DNA of 64,000 nucleotides from DATGLG01 sp035294245 (GTDB lineage Bacteria > Pseudomonadota > Alphaproteobacteria > JACZXZ01): contig DATGLG010000057.1 in the NCBI GenBank assembly GCA_035294245.1, forward strand, positions 94,198 to 158,197. Reading direction: 5' to 3'. The position numbers and the translations under genes were made by a program. Of this stretch, positions 35,621 through 48,392 are shown in pieces; the first letter of the stretch is position 1; the number at the start of each line of letters is the position of its first letter. The notes under the pieces are model-generated. The model made no database searches and was not told the origin of the DNA. It saw nothing but the letters and a program-made list of their open reading frames with translations.

Positions 35621-36085
35621 TCAAGCCAAGGGGCGGGGCGCGTCCTCCCGGTCACGCAGGATCATGAGAGTGGCGAGGGCCGCCGCGACCTGGGTGCCGC
35701 CGCCGGCCGTTACGGCGCGAACCTCGGCCTGGGCGACGACGAGGGAGCGCCCCGGCCGCAGCACCATTCCCTGGGCAATCAGGCGCTCGCCGGCGGCGGG
35801 AGCGAGGAGATTGAGCTTGTATTCGGCGGTGACGATGCTCGCCGTCGCCGGCAACAGGCTGAAGGCCGCGTAGCCGCAGGCATTGTCCGCGATCATGCCG
35901 ACGATGCCGCCATGGATGAAGCCGTGCTGCTGGGTCAGCTCCGGGCGATAGGGCAGCGCGATCTCGATCCTCCCGGGGGCGACGGCGCAGAGCTGCGCGC
36001 CGATATAGGCCATGGCCTTCTGTCGCGCGAAGCTGTCGCGTACGCGCGTCGCGAAGTCGGGGTCCTGCGGCTGGAACGCGGCCAA
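35621..36085 (-). CDS. PaaI-type hotdog thioesterase, TTG start
   Basis: A 154-residue hotdog-fold protein with the PaaI signature QQHGFIHGGIVGMIADNACGYA, given here in part: HGFIHGG, then the catalytic aspartate in IADNACG. Such enzymes hydrolyse acyl-CoA or aryl-CoA thioesters. The only start that gives the usual N-terminus is a TTG at 36085, four bases after GGAGG. It is the first gene after the LiuR-like promoter and so is likely the first gene of the branched-chain operon, perhaps freeing CoA when intermediates build up. The substrate is not known. Confidence 0.85.
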   Translation of the reverse strand: MAAFQPQDPDFATRVRDSFARQKAMAYIGAQLCAVAPGRIEIALPYRPELTQQHGFIHGGIVGMIADNACGYAAFSLLPATASIVTAEYKLNLLAPAAGERLIAQGMVLRPGRSLVVAQAEVRAVTAGGGTQVAAALATLMILRDREDAPRPLA

Positions 36086-36136
36086 GACTCCTCCCGGAGC
36101 GGGCGTTTCGCGCCCGCCCTCTGCCTTGGCCTGCAG

Positions 36137-36164
36137 ACTATCATTACCTTTACGTAAACGTCAA
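36137..36164 (-). promoter_or_regulatory. Promoter with LiuR-type palindrome for the branched-chain operon
   Basis: Minus strand: TTGACG (36159-36164, 5/6), a 16-base spacer and GATAGT (36137-36142). The perfect palindrome TTTACGTAAA (36149-36158) lies in the spacer directly next to the -35. Read more widely, the site is TTGACGTTTAC-GTAAAGGTAAT, with 8 of 11 positions symmetric. This resembles the known LiuR (MerR family) operator of leucine/isovalerate genes. It sits between the MerR gene and the PaaI-ivd operon. Confidence 0.75.
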
Positions 36165-36198
36165 TATTTCGGCATCCAGCCTCCTTGCCGCCGATCGG

Positions 36199-36612
36199 TC
36201 AGCGCCGCGCCTTGCGCGGCTGGGCCGTGGCCTCGCTCGCCAGCTCGGCGAGCCGCCCGCGGCAGCGGGCTTCGACGGTCGCGAGCTCCTCGAGGGTGAC
36301 GGCGATGTCCTCGCGCTGCTGCTCGAGCTGGCGCCGGCGCTCGGCGATCTTGGCGAGGAAATGACGGAGCTGGCCCGCCTCCCCCGGCTCGCGGTCATAG
36401 AGCTCGATGATCTCCTTGATCTCGGAGAGGCTGAAGCCGAGGCGCTTGCCGCGCAGGATGAGCCGCAGCCGGACGCGATCCCGCGCGGAATAGATGCGGG
36501 CCTGGCCGCGGCGCTGGGGGGCGAGGAGCCCCTCGCCTTCATAGAAGCGGATCGTGCGCGTGGTGACGTCGAATTCGCGGGAAAGCTCGGAGATGGTGAA
36601 GCGCTCGGCCAT
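36199..36612 (-). CDS. liuR: MerR family regulator, LiuR-like
   Basis: A 137-residue MerR-type regulator: helix-turn-helix FTISELSREFDVTTRTIRFYE, the wing with RRGQARIYSARDRVRL, then KRLGFSLSEIKEIIELYD and a coiled coil to about residue 120. It lacks metal-binding cysteines of the mercury or zinc type; the one cysteine near the end is not in such a motif. The sequence resembles LiuR, which controls leucine/isovalerate degradation in other proteobacteria, and it lies directly before that operon and its palindromic promoter. It begins 14 bases after the malic enzyme stop, so it may be transcribed with that gene. Confidence 0.82.
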   Translation of the reverse strand: MAERFTISELSREFDVTTRTIRFYEGEGLLAPQRRGQARIYSARDRVRLRLILRGKRLGFSLSEIKEIIELYDREPGEAGQLRHFLAKIAERRRQLEQQREDIAVTLEELATVEARCRGRLAELASEATAQPRKARR

Positions 36613-36626
36613 CGCCGCGGCCGCGC

Positions 36627-38960
<2,334 letters not shown>

Positions 38961-39020
38961 TGGGGTCTCCCCTCGATCGAAGCCCTTTCGGCCCGCGCAT
39001 GGGGCCCCCTGTTCACGCTC

Positions 39021-39074
39021 GGCCCCCCGGCCGTCGGCGGGGCGCAAGCCACCGCCCAGCGGGTGGCCGGGGCC
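39021..39074 (-). other. GC-rich hairpin downstream of tRNA-Leu
   Basis: On the minus strand CCCCGGCC (complement of 39065-39072) pairs with GGCCGGGG (complement of 39025-39032) around a structured loop. It lies between the tRNA 3' end and malic enzyme. It lacks a T-run, so it may be a processing or attenuation structure rather than a terminator. Confidence 0.35.
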
Positions 39075-39110
39075 TTACCAGTCGGCTGATTCAAGCATGA
39101 CATCGAAGAA

Positions 39111-39197
39111 TGGTGCGGTCGAGAAGACTCGAACTTCCACGGGGTCTCCCCCACAGCGCCCTCAACGCTGCGCGTCTACCAATTCCGCCACGACCGC
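39111..39197 (-). tRNA. tRNA-Leu (anticodon GAG)
   Basis: An 87-nt tRNA on the minus strand with encoded CCA. The acceptor GCGGTCG pairs with CGACCGC; the D-arm includes GGAATTGGTAGACGC; the anticodon stem CAGCG/CGCTG encloses the loop TTGAGGG, giving anticodon GAG for CUC/CUU. The long class II variable arm GTGGGGGAGACCCCGT and the T-arm AAGTTCGAGTCTT are present. It lies alone between malic enzyme and lipB, with no att-like duplication seen beside it. Confidence 0.93.
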
Positions 39198-39252
39198 ACG
39201 ACACACTCCCCGGTCCCGAAGGGTCCCGCGGGCTTGCCTTTCGCAAGGAGGG

Positions 39253-39281
39253 GGAATAGCAAATCATGGTAGAGAGATCAA
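39253..39281 (-). promoter_or_regulatory. Candidate promoter of tRNA-Leu
   Basis: Minus strand TTGATC (39276-39281), 17-base spacer, TATTCC (39253-39258). It is located about 55 bases before the mature tRNA 5' end, leaving a precursor leader. The -10 is only moderate. Confidence 0.45.
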
Positions 39282-39330
39282 GGTCGCTGCGGGATTTTGC
39301 AAGGGCTTGGAACGGCTTGGGATAGGGCCC

Positions 39331-40023
39331 ATGAGCGCCGGCGTTGAATGGCAGGTCGAGGACGGGCCGGTCGACTATCCGGCGGCGGTGGCGGCCATGG
39401 AGCGGCGCGTCGCGGCCATTCGCGCCGGCACCGCCCCCGAGCTCGTCTGGCTGCTCGAGCATCCCCCGCTCTATACCGCCGGAACCAGTGCCAGGGCCGC
39501 CGATCTCCTCGCGCCGATGCGCTTCCCCGTCTACAAGACGGGGCGCGGCGGCCAGTTCACCTATCACGGTCCCGGCCAGCGGATCGCCTATGTCATGCTC
39601 GACCTCAAGCGGCGCGGCCCCGACATTCGCTGCTACGTGAACGCGCTCGAGGAATGGATCATCCGCACCCTTGGCCGGTTCAACATCCGCGGCGAGCGGC
39701 GCCGGGGCCGAGTCGGCATCTGGGTCGACCGCGGCGGCGGACGGGAGGACAAGATCGCCGCGATCGGGGTGCGCGTCAGCCGCTGGGTCACGCTCCACGG
39801 CTTGGCCCTCAACGTCGATCCGGAGCTCGAGCATTTCCGGGGCATCGTGCCCTGCGGGATCGCAGACGCGAATCTCGGCGTGACCTCGCTCCTTGCGCTC
39901 GGCATTCCCGTCACGATGCCCGAGGTGGACGCGGCGTTGCGCGCGACCTTCGGCGAGGTCTTCGAGGCGGACGCATCGCCTCTCGCCTGCCGCGCTACGG
40001 AACCGGCCGCGAGCGCCGTCTGA
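39331..40023 (+). CDS. lipB: Lipoyl(octanoyl) transferase
   Basis: A 230-residue octanoyl-ACP:protein N-octanoyltransferase, first step of protein lipoylation for pyruvate, 2-oxoglutarate and branched-chain dehydrogenases and GcvH. Active-site elements: GRGGQFTYHGPGQ near residues 71-83, Lys141 in DKIAAIGVRVSRW and nucleophilic Cys175 in IVPCGIAD. The start at 39331 follows GGGATAGGG at short spacing; reading further upstream would run through the tRNA. It converges with the acylphosphatase gene with a 17-base gap. Confidence 0.95.
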   Translation: MSAGVEWQVEDGPVDYPAAVAAMERRVAAIRAGTAPELVWLLEHPPLYTAGTSARAADLLAPMRFPVYKTGRGGQFTYHGPGQRIAYVMLDLKRRGPDIRCYVNALEEWIIRTLGRFNIRGERRRGRVGIWVDRGGGREDKIAAIGVRVSRWVTLHGLALNVDPELEHFRGIVPCGIADANLGVTSLLALGIPVTMPEVDAALRATFGEVFEADASPLACRATEPAASAV

Positions 40024-40040
40024 TCCCCGGAAAACGCCGA

Positions 40041-40331
40041 TCAGATCGTGGGGAGAGTGCGGAAGCCCGGCTCGCCGTCATCCTCGACGGGTGCCGAGAT
40101 CAGGCCTTCGACCCGCGCCAGAGGCGGCCCCCGACGGCAGGCCTCGACCATGGCGTCGACCTGGTCGAGGACCCCCGCGAACTGGGCCTCGACGCTGCCG
40201 TCCTTGCGGTTGCGGACCCAGCCGCGCAGATTGCGCTTCGCCGCCTCCTCCGCCGTCCAGGCGCGAAACCACACGCCCTGCACCCGCCCCTCGATGCGCA
40301 CGCGCACGCAAGCATGCCCGGCGGCACCCAT
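40041..40331 (-). CDS. acyP: Acylphosphatase
   Basis: A 96-residue small enzyme hydrolysing acyl phosphates. It shows the family core RIEGRVQGVWFRAWT (catalytic Arg in the loop) and GWVRNRKDGSVEAQF with the catalytic Asn. Start 40331 has a near-perfect AAGGAGG and follows pccA closely (stop to start nine bases), so it belongs to the propionyl-CoA carboxylase operon as its last gene. Confidence 0.93.
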   Translation of the reverse strand: MGAAGHACVRVRIEGRVQGVWFRAWTAEEAAKRNLRGWVRNRKDGSVEAQFAGVLDQVDAMVEACRRGPPLARVEGLISAPVEDDGEPGFRTLPTI

Positions 40332-40340
40332 GGCACCTCC

Positions 40341-42329
<1,989 letters not shown>

Positions 42330-42369
42330 GCCCTTTCGCTTCTGTCGTTGGCTGCTCACGGCTCTCTCC

Positions 42370-42735
42370 TCACGGCGGATTCTCGCCGCCGATCCTCCGC
42401 AGGTAGTCGATATCAAGAGACAGCTTTTCGCCGAGCCAGAGCGCGTATTCCGAATGATCGATGGGATCGTCGCCCGTCTCGGGGTGGATGAGCACGGACA
42501 GGCCGCGATGGTTAAGCGCCAGCCATGGCACGATGCGGGCGAAGGCATCGGCGCCGAAAGCCACCTGATACATGGGCTTGGGATGAGGCCCGACGGGATC
42601 GTCGCGCCAGCGGCCGAGCCTCACCTCGAAGCGAGCAGCGATGGCGGCGCGCAAATCCGCCGCCGCAGCACGGCTCTTGGCGTCGTCGTAATAGACATGG
42701 GCATGATAGCCGGTGATCCGCTCGGGGTCGTTCAT
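42370..42735 (-). CDS. DOPA 4,5-dioxygenase-like protein
   Basis: A 121-residue protein of the DOPA dioxygenase family (small extradiol-type or metal-binding proteins), with the N-terminal GYHAHVYYDDAKSR and later PKPMYQVAF and LSVLIHPETGDDPIDHS. The His residues HAH, H(PE) and DH are the probable metal ligands. Plant and fungal relatives cleave DOPA; bacterial members are mostly uncharacterised. An ATG at 42735 follows GGGGAAGG. It lies between pccB and pccA and may simply ride in that operon. Confidence 0.75.
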   Translation of the reverse strand: MNDPERITGYHAHVYYDDAKSRAAAADLRAAIAARFEVRLGRWRDDPVGPHPKPMYQVAFGADAFARIVPWLALNHRGLSVLIHPETGDDPIDHSEYALWLGEKLSLDIDYLRRIGGENPP

Positions 42736-42750
42736 GAGCACCTTCCCCGC

Positions 42751-42978
42751 TCAGCGCTCCGGCTCGCCGAAGAGTCCCATGGCATAGGCCGCGTGAATGG
42801 CGAGCACGCCGCCCCAGCCGACCATGGGCCAGACGAACCACGGGTTGCCAGGATCCGTCGTGAAGTTCACCGCGACGAGAACGACCATTACGGCGAAATA
42901 GCCGAGAAAATGCAGCCGCAGCGCGCGCAGCCGGCGGCCTGCTGCACTCGACGGCTTGTCGTTTCCGGGCGCAGGCAT
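42751..42978 (-). CDS. Small 2TM-domain membrane protein
   Basis: About 75 residues with two hydrophobic helices, HFLGYFAVMVVLVAVNF and FVWPMVGWGGVLAIHAAYAM, separated by a short polar loop with TDPGNPW, the layout of the bacterial 2TM domain. No function is known. The start is uncertain: 42978 is chosen because it leaves the pccB stop intact, while an ATG at 43017 would overlap pccB. It sits in the pcc operon right after pccB. Confidence 0.65.
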   Translation of the reverse strand: MPAPGNDKPSSAAGRRLRALRLHFLGYFAVMVVLVAVNFTTDPGNPWFVWPMVGWGGVLAIHAAYAMGLFGEPER

Positions 42979-42986
42979 CGGGCGGC

Positions 42987-44519
<1,533 letters not shown>

Positions 44520-44587
44520 GGAGCCCTCATCCGTTTTCACGGCCGGCCTGGGGCGGTCGTGCGACAGGAGGGTTGCAGATAGCACGG

Positions 44588-44623
44588 AGCCCCGGGGAAG
44601 GCCAGTGCGGATAACCCGGGGCT
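44588..44623 (-). terminator. Hairpin between the ATP12 and pccB genes, possible terminator
   Basis: A 9-bp perfect stem AGCCCCGGG/CCCGGGGCT with an 18-base loop lies just after the ATP12 chaperone stop on the minus strand. No T-run follows, so it could also be part of the pccB leader. Confidence 0.4.
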
Positions 44624-44632
44624 GGAGCTTGC

Positions 44633-45343
44633 TCAGGCGGCGAGAAGGGCGAGAAATTGGGCCGCGGCGGCGATTTCCGCGCGCAGCGCCGCGCGGCGGC
44701 TTGCCGCCTCTGCGTCCTCGCCCCATTGCTCGATCTGATAGGTCTCGTCGAGCTGGGAGAGCGCCCAGGCGGCCTCGGCGTCGAGGCGTCCCTCGGCAAC
44801 GCCGAGCGCAATGGCGAGAGAGCCGCAAGCGGCCGCCAAGGCGGCCAGTGCCGTGAGCCGCAGATTATCGGCCGCCTCGACGGGACTTCGGAGCGCCGTG
44901 AGAGCCTCGGCGGGTTGCTCGACCGCCATGATGCCCTGGGTCACGCGCAGGACGGCGCCGTAGCGCTGGGCGAGCCAATCGAGGATCGGCTGCCAGGCCG
45001 CATCCTGCCGCTCGACGAGCTCCGGCGGCGCCTCAGCGCGATAGCAGAGGAGGTCGGTCGCGGCATAGGCGGCGGTGCGGGACACGATCTCGGGCCGGTT
45101 GGGCCCGACGAGATCGATGGCGGAGCCGGCGAGCCGGGTGAGGGGCATCGCCGCGGGGTCGAGCTCGGCACCCTGCGCCGCCCACTCCGCCGCGATCGCC
45201 TCGGCGAGGCGCCGTCCCGGCACGCGGAGCGGCGCTTTGGCTGGCGTGCGCAGGGGCTTGCCGTCGAGCAGGATGCCGTAGCCGTCCGCCTCTTGCGCGA
45301 CCTCGACCCGGTCATAGACGCGCTTGCGACGCGGCTGGATCAC
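44633..45343 (-). CDS. ATP12 family F1-ATPase assembly chaperone, GTG start
   Basis: A 236-residue chaperone of the ATP12 family, which in mitochondria binds the F1 alpha subunit during assembly; alphaproteobacteria carry the bacterial form. Recognised from GILLDGKPLRTPAK near the start, AAEWAAQGAELDPAAMPLTRLAGSAID (in parts), and CYRAEAPPELVERQDAAWQPILDW. The start is a GTG at 45343 overlapping the HAD gene stop by four bases (GTGA). Encoded last in the housekeeping block that follows the ribosomal cluster. Confidence 0.9.
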   Translation of the reverse strand: MIQPRRKRVYDRVEVAQEADGYGILLDGKPLRTPAKAPLRVPGRRLAEAIAAEWAAQGAELDPAAMPLTRLAGSAIDLVGPNRPEIVSRTAAYAATDLLCYRAEAPPELVERQDAAWQPILDWLAQRYGAVLRVTQGIMAVEQPAEALTALRSPVEAADNLRLTALAALAAACGSLAIALGVAEGRLDAEAAWALSQLDETYQIEQWGEDAEAASRRAALRAEIAAAAQFLALLAA

Positions 45344-46017
45344 GGCACCAGCTCCCGCACGGCGGCCGGGAGTTCCGCGAAGGCGGTGACGATGATGTCC
45401 GCACCCGCTGCGATGAGCTCGCTCGCGGCATGATAGCCCCAGGCGACGCCCACCGCCTTCACGCCGGCGGCATGCGCCATCTGCATATCGAAGGTCGTGT
45501 CGCCCACCATGACGCAGGCGGCGGGCTCGACGCCGGTCTCGGCGAGGGCGCGCTCCAGCATGGCGGGATGGGGCTTGCCCGGCCCCGCGTCGCTCGTCTG
45601 CAGGGTGACGAAGCGGGGAAGCACATTATGACGGGCAAGCGTGCTCTCGAGCCCGCGGCGTCCCTTGCCCGTCGCGATGCCGAGGAGATAGCCTTCCGCC
45701 TGCAAGACATCGAGGGTCTGAAGCGCGCCGGGAAAGAGCGGCTCCTCGAAATCCGGTCGGCTGCGGGCGGTGACGAAGGCGTCCTTGTAGCGCGCCGTGA
45801 GCAAGGCCGTGTCGATGCCGCAATTCGCTGGCGCGAGGGCGGCCATTGCCTCGCGCAAGGGCAGCCCGATGACGCGCCGCGCGACCGCGGGCAGCGGCGG
45901 CAGCAGATTGCAGGACTCGAAGGCGGCACGCACCGCCGCGAAGATCGTATCCTGGCTGTCGACAAGGGTGCCGTCGCAGTCGAAAACGACGAGGCGGAGC
46001 ATAGCGTCGGATGTCAT
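45340..46017 (-). CDS. HAD family phosphatase, phosphoglycolate phosphatase-like
   Basis: A 225-residue HAD hydrolase with motif I FDCDGTLVD (nucleophile Asp13, acid Asp15), motif II GIATGKGRRG, the lysine of motif III in GPGKPHPAM and motif IV GDTTFDMQMA. A small helical cap follows motif I, as in Gph-like enzymes. The substrate (phosphoglycolate, PPi or another phosphate ester) is not fixed by sequence. ATG 46017 is used; 46002 is an in-frame alternative. Its stop overlaps the ATP12 gene start. Confidence 0.85.
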   Translation of the reverse strand: MTSDAMLRLVVFDCDGTLVDSQDTIFAAVRAAFESCNLLPPLPAVARRVIGLPLREAMAALAPANCGIDTALLTARYKDAFVTARSRPDFEEPLFPGALQTLDVLQAEGYLLGIATGKGRRGLESTLARHNVLPRFVTLQTSDAGPGKPHPAMLERALAETGVEPAACVMVGDTTFDMQMAHAAGVKAVGVAWGYHAASELIAAGADIIVTAFAELPAAVRELVP

Positions 46018-46092
46018 GGCCTATATCTGACCCTGCACCCAGCAAAGGGAAAGAGGCATGCTCCCGACAGCCGACGCCGCTGCATGGGCGCC

Positions 46093-47097
46093 CTATGGCT
46101 CGAGCGTGGCAAAGGGGTCCTCCGCGCTTTCCGTCGCGAAGCCGAAGAACTGCCAAGTGGCGCGCATCGACTCGGAAAGAGGCGCTGCGATCACAAGCGG
46201 TCGGCCGCTGCGCGGATGGGGCAGGGTGATCGCCCGCGCATGAAGATGGAGCCGGCGCGGCAGCGCGTCGCCGGCAAGAAAGGCCGCGGCGGCGCCGTAT
46301 TTGCCGTCGCCGAGGATCGGCGTGCCGATGGCCGCCATGTGGACGCGAAGCTGATGGGTGCGTCCCGTGAACGGCCAGAGCGCGACCCAGGCCGCCTTGC
46401 GTCCCATATTCTCGACCACGCTGTAATAGGTCACGGCCGGCTTCCCGGCTTCCGGATCGGGGGCCATGCGCTCGCCCGCGCGGCCTAGAAGCTTGGCGAC
46501 TGGCAGCGCAATGCGGCCCTGGCGCGGCTTGGGCACGCCGACGGTGATTGCCCAGTAGATCTTGCGCGTCGTCTTCTCGCGAAAGGCCGCCGCCAGCTTC
46601 GCCGCCGCCACAGCGCTGCGGCCCAGCAGCAGAACGCCGCTCGTGTCCTTGTCGAGGCGATGGACGAGGCGCGGCCGCTCAGGAGCGCCGAAGCGGAGTC
46701 CGTCGAGCAGGCCGTCGACATGGCGCGCGGTGCCGCTGCCGCCTTGCACGGCCAGGCCCGGCGGCTTGTTGAGCGCGATCACGTCATCGTCGCGATAGAT
46801 CACCAGGCTGCGAATGAATCGCTCATCGGCGTCGCTCAAGTCCCGTGAGGATCGAGGCACCGGCGCAGGTGCTGCGGCATCCGTCGCAGTGATCGAGGGC
46901 GGGACGCGCACCGCCTGCCCCGGCGCCAGGCGCAGCCCCGCCTTGGCGCGCTTGCCGTCCACCCGGATCTGGCCCGTGCGCAGCAATTTCTCGAGCCGCC
47001 CATGGCCGAGCGCTGGGAAGCGGCGCTTGAACCAGCGGTCGAGCCGCAACTCCGCTTCCTCGACATCGACCGTCAGAGTCTGCGCGCCGTCGCTCAC
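46093..47097 (-). CDS. rluC: Ribosomal large subunit pseudouridine synthase, RluA family
   Basis: A 334-residue pseudouridine synthase with an N-terminal S4 RNA-binding domain (LRLDRWFKRRFP, KLLRTGQIRVDGKR) and the RluA catalytic motif HRLDKDTSG with Asp149, then GRTHQLRVH. The S4 domain and length suit RluC (23S positions 955/2504/2580 in E. coli) rather than RluA. It starts with GTG overlapping the rarA stop by four bases. A 75-base gap separates it from the HAD gene downstream. Confidence 0.9.
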   Translation of the reverse strand: MSDGAQTLTVDVEEAELRLDRWFKRRFPALGHGRLEKLLRTGQIRVDGKRAKAGLRLAPGQAVRVPPSITATDAAAPAPVPRSSRDLSDADERFIRSLVIYRDDDVIALNKPPGLAVQGGSGTARHVDGLLDGLRFGAPERPRLVHRLDKDTSGVLLLGRSAVAAAKLAAAFREKTTRKIYWAITVGVPKPRQGRIALPVAKLLGRAGERMAPDPEAGKPAVTYYSVVENMGRKAAWVALWPFTGRTHQLRVHMAAIGTPILGDGKYGAAAAFLAGDALPRRLHLHARAITLPHPRSGRPLVIAAPLSESMRATWQFFGFATESAEDPFATLEP

Positions 47098-48392
47098 GAC
47101 CCCTCGCCTTGCTTGCGGGCGCGCAGCTTCGCCCAGTAGTCGAGGCGCTTTCGGATCTCGCGCTCGAAGCCGCGCTCGGTCGGCGCGTAGAAGGCCTGGC
47201 GCGCCATGCCCTCGGGAAAATAATCTTGCCCCGAGAAGCCCTCGGCCGTGTCGTGATCGTACTGATAGCCCTCGCTGTAGCCGAGCTCCTTCATGAGCCG
47301 CGTGGGCGCGTTGAGGATATGCATCGGCGGCATCAAGGATCCGGTCTCGCGCGCCGCGCGGGTCGCGGCACCCAGCGCCCGATACGCGGCGTTGGATTTG
47401 GGCGCGGTCGCGAGATAGATCACGAGCTGCGCCAGCGCCAACTCGCCTTCCGGCGAGCCGAGCCGCTCATAGGCCTCCCACGCCGCGATCGCCTGAGGCA
47501 GCGCCTGGGGGTCGGCGAGCCCGATATCCTCGACGGCGAAGCGCGCCAGCCGCCGCGCGATATAGCGCGGATCCTCCCCCGCGACCAGCATCCGCGCCAG
47601 CCAATAGAGGCCGGCATCCGTATCGGAGCCGCGCAGGCTCTTGTGCAAGGCGCTGATCAGGTTGTAGTGCCCTTCCTGCGCCTTGTCATAAAGCGGCGCG
47701 CGGCGCTGCACCGCCTGCATCAGCGCCCGGGTGTCGAGGGGCGCTTCGATCTTCGCCGCGAACAGCTCCTCGGCGAGATTGAGGACGAAGCGACCGTCCC
47801 CGTCGGCCATGGCGCGAAGTGCCGCGCGCGCCTCGGCGTCGAGAGGAAGCTTGCGCTGCTGCGCCGCCTCCGCCCGCTCGAGCAGCGTCTCGAGCGCCGC
47901 GTCGTCGAGCCGCCGCAGCACGAGCACCTGGCAGCGGGAGAGCAGGGCCGCGTTGAGCTCGAAAGAGGGGTTCTCCGTCGTCGCGCCGACGAGAATGACC
48001 GTACCGTCCTCGACGTAAGGCAGAAAGCCGTCCTGCTGGGCGCGGTTGAAGCGATGGATCTCGTCGATGAAGAGAAGCGTCCCCTCGCCCATCTGGCGCC
48101 GCTTGCGCGCCGCCTCGAAGACCTTGCGGAGATCGGCGACGCCGGAGAACACTGCGGAGAGCGGCTCGAAATAGAGCTTCGTCACCTGCGCAAGGAGCCG
48201 CGCGATGGTGGTCTTCCCGCAGCCCGGCGGTCCCCACAGGATGATCGATGCCAGGCGGCGCGCCCGGACCATCCGGCCGACCGGACCGTCGGGGCCAAGC
48301 AGGTGATCCTGCCCGACCACCTCCTCCAGGCTCCGCGGCCGCAGGCGATCGGCCAGGGGTCGGGGGGCCGAGGCTTCGAAAAGCCCGCTCAA
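47094..48392 (-). CDS. rarA: Replication-associated recombination protein A, TTG start
   Basis: A 432-residue AAA+ ATPase of the RarA/MgsA family, acting at stalled forks. Walker A GPPGCGKTT lies at residues 54-62 and Walker B LLFIDEIH at about 107-113, with the sensor-1 stretch VGATTENPSFELNAALLSRC and the tetramerisation-region motifs YWLARMLVAGEDPRYIARRL and NAPTRLMKELGY. The start is a TTG whose TGA neighbour belongs to the preceding protease gene (TTGA overlap), matching the family N-terminus SGLFEASAPRPLADRLRP. Confidence 0.95.
   Translation of the reverse strand: MSGLFEASAPRPLADRLRPRSLEEVVGQDHLLGPDGPVGRMVRARRLASIILWGPPGCGKTTIARLLAQVTKLYFEPLSAVFSGVADLRKVFEAARKRRQMGEGTLLFIDEIHRFNRAQQDGFLPYVEDGTVILVGATTENPSFELNAALLSRCQVLVLRRLDDAALETLLERAEAAQQRKLPLDAEARAALRAMADGDGRFVLNLAEELFAAKIEAPLDTRALMQAVQRRAPLYDKAQEGHYNLISALHKSLRGSDTDAGLYWLARMLVAGEDPRYIARRLARFAVEDIGLADPQALPQAIAAWEAYERLGSPEGELALAQLVIYLATAPKSNAAYRALGAATRAARETGSLMPPMHILNAPTRLMKELGYSEGYQYDHDTAEGFSGQDYFPEGMARQAFYAPTERGFEREIRKRLDYWAKLRARKQGEGS

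Noticed and set aside
39021..39197. tRNA-Leu as an integration site for a mobile element
   Set aside because: No integrase, no repeated tRNA 3' end within the window and no composition shift beside it; housekeeping genes lie on both sides.
39097..39330. N-terminal extension of lipB back to 39097
   Set aside because: It would be read through the tRNA-Leu gene on the opposite strand. The ATG at 39331 gives the normal LipB start.
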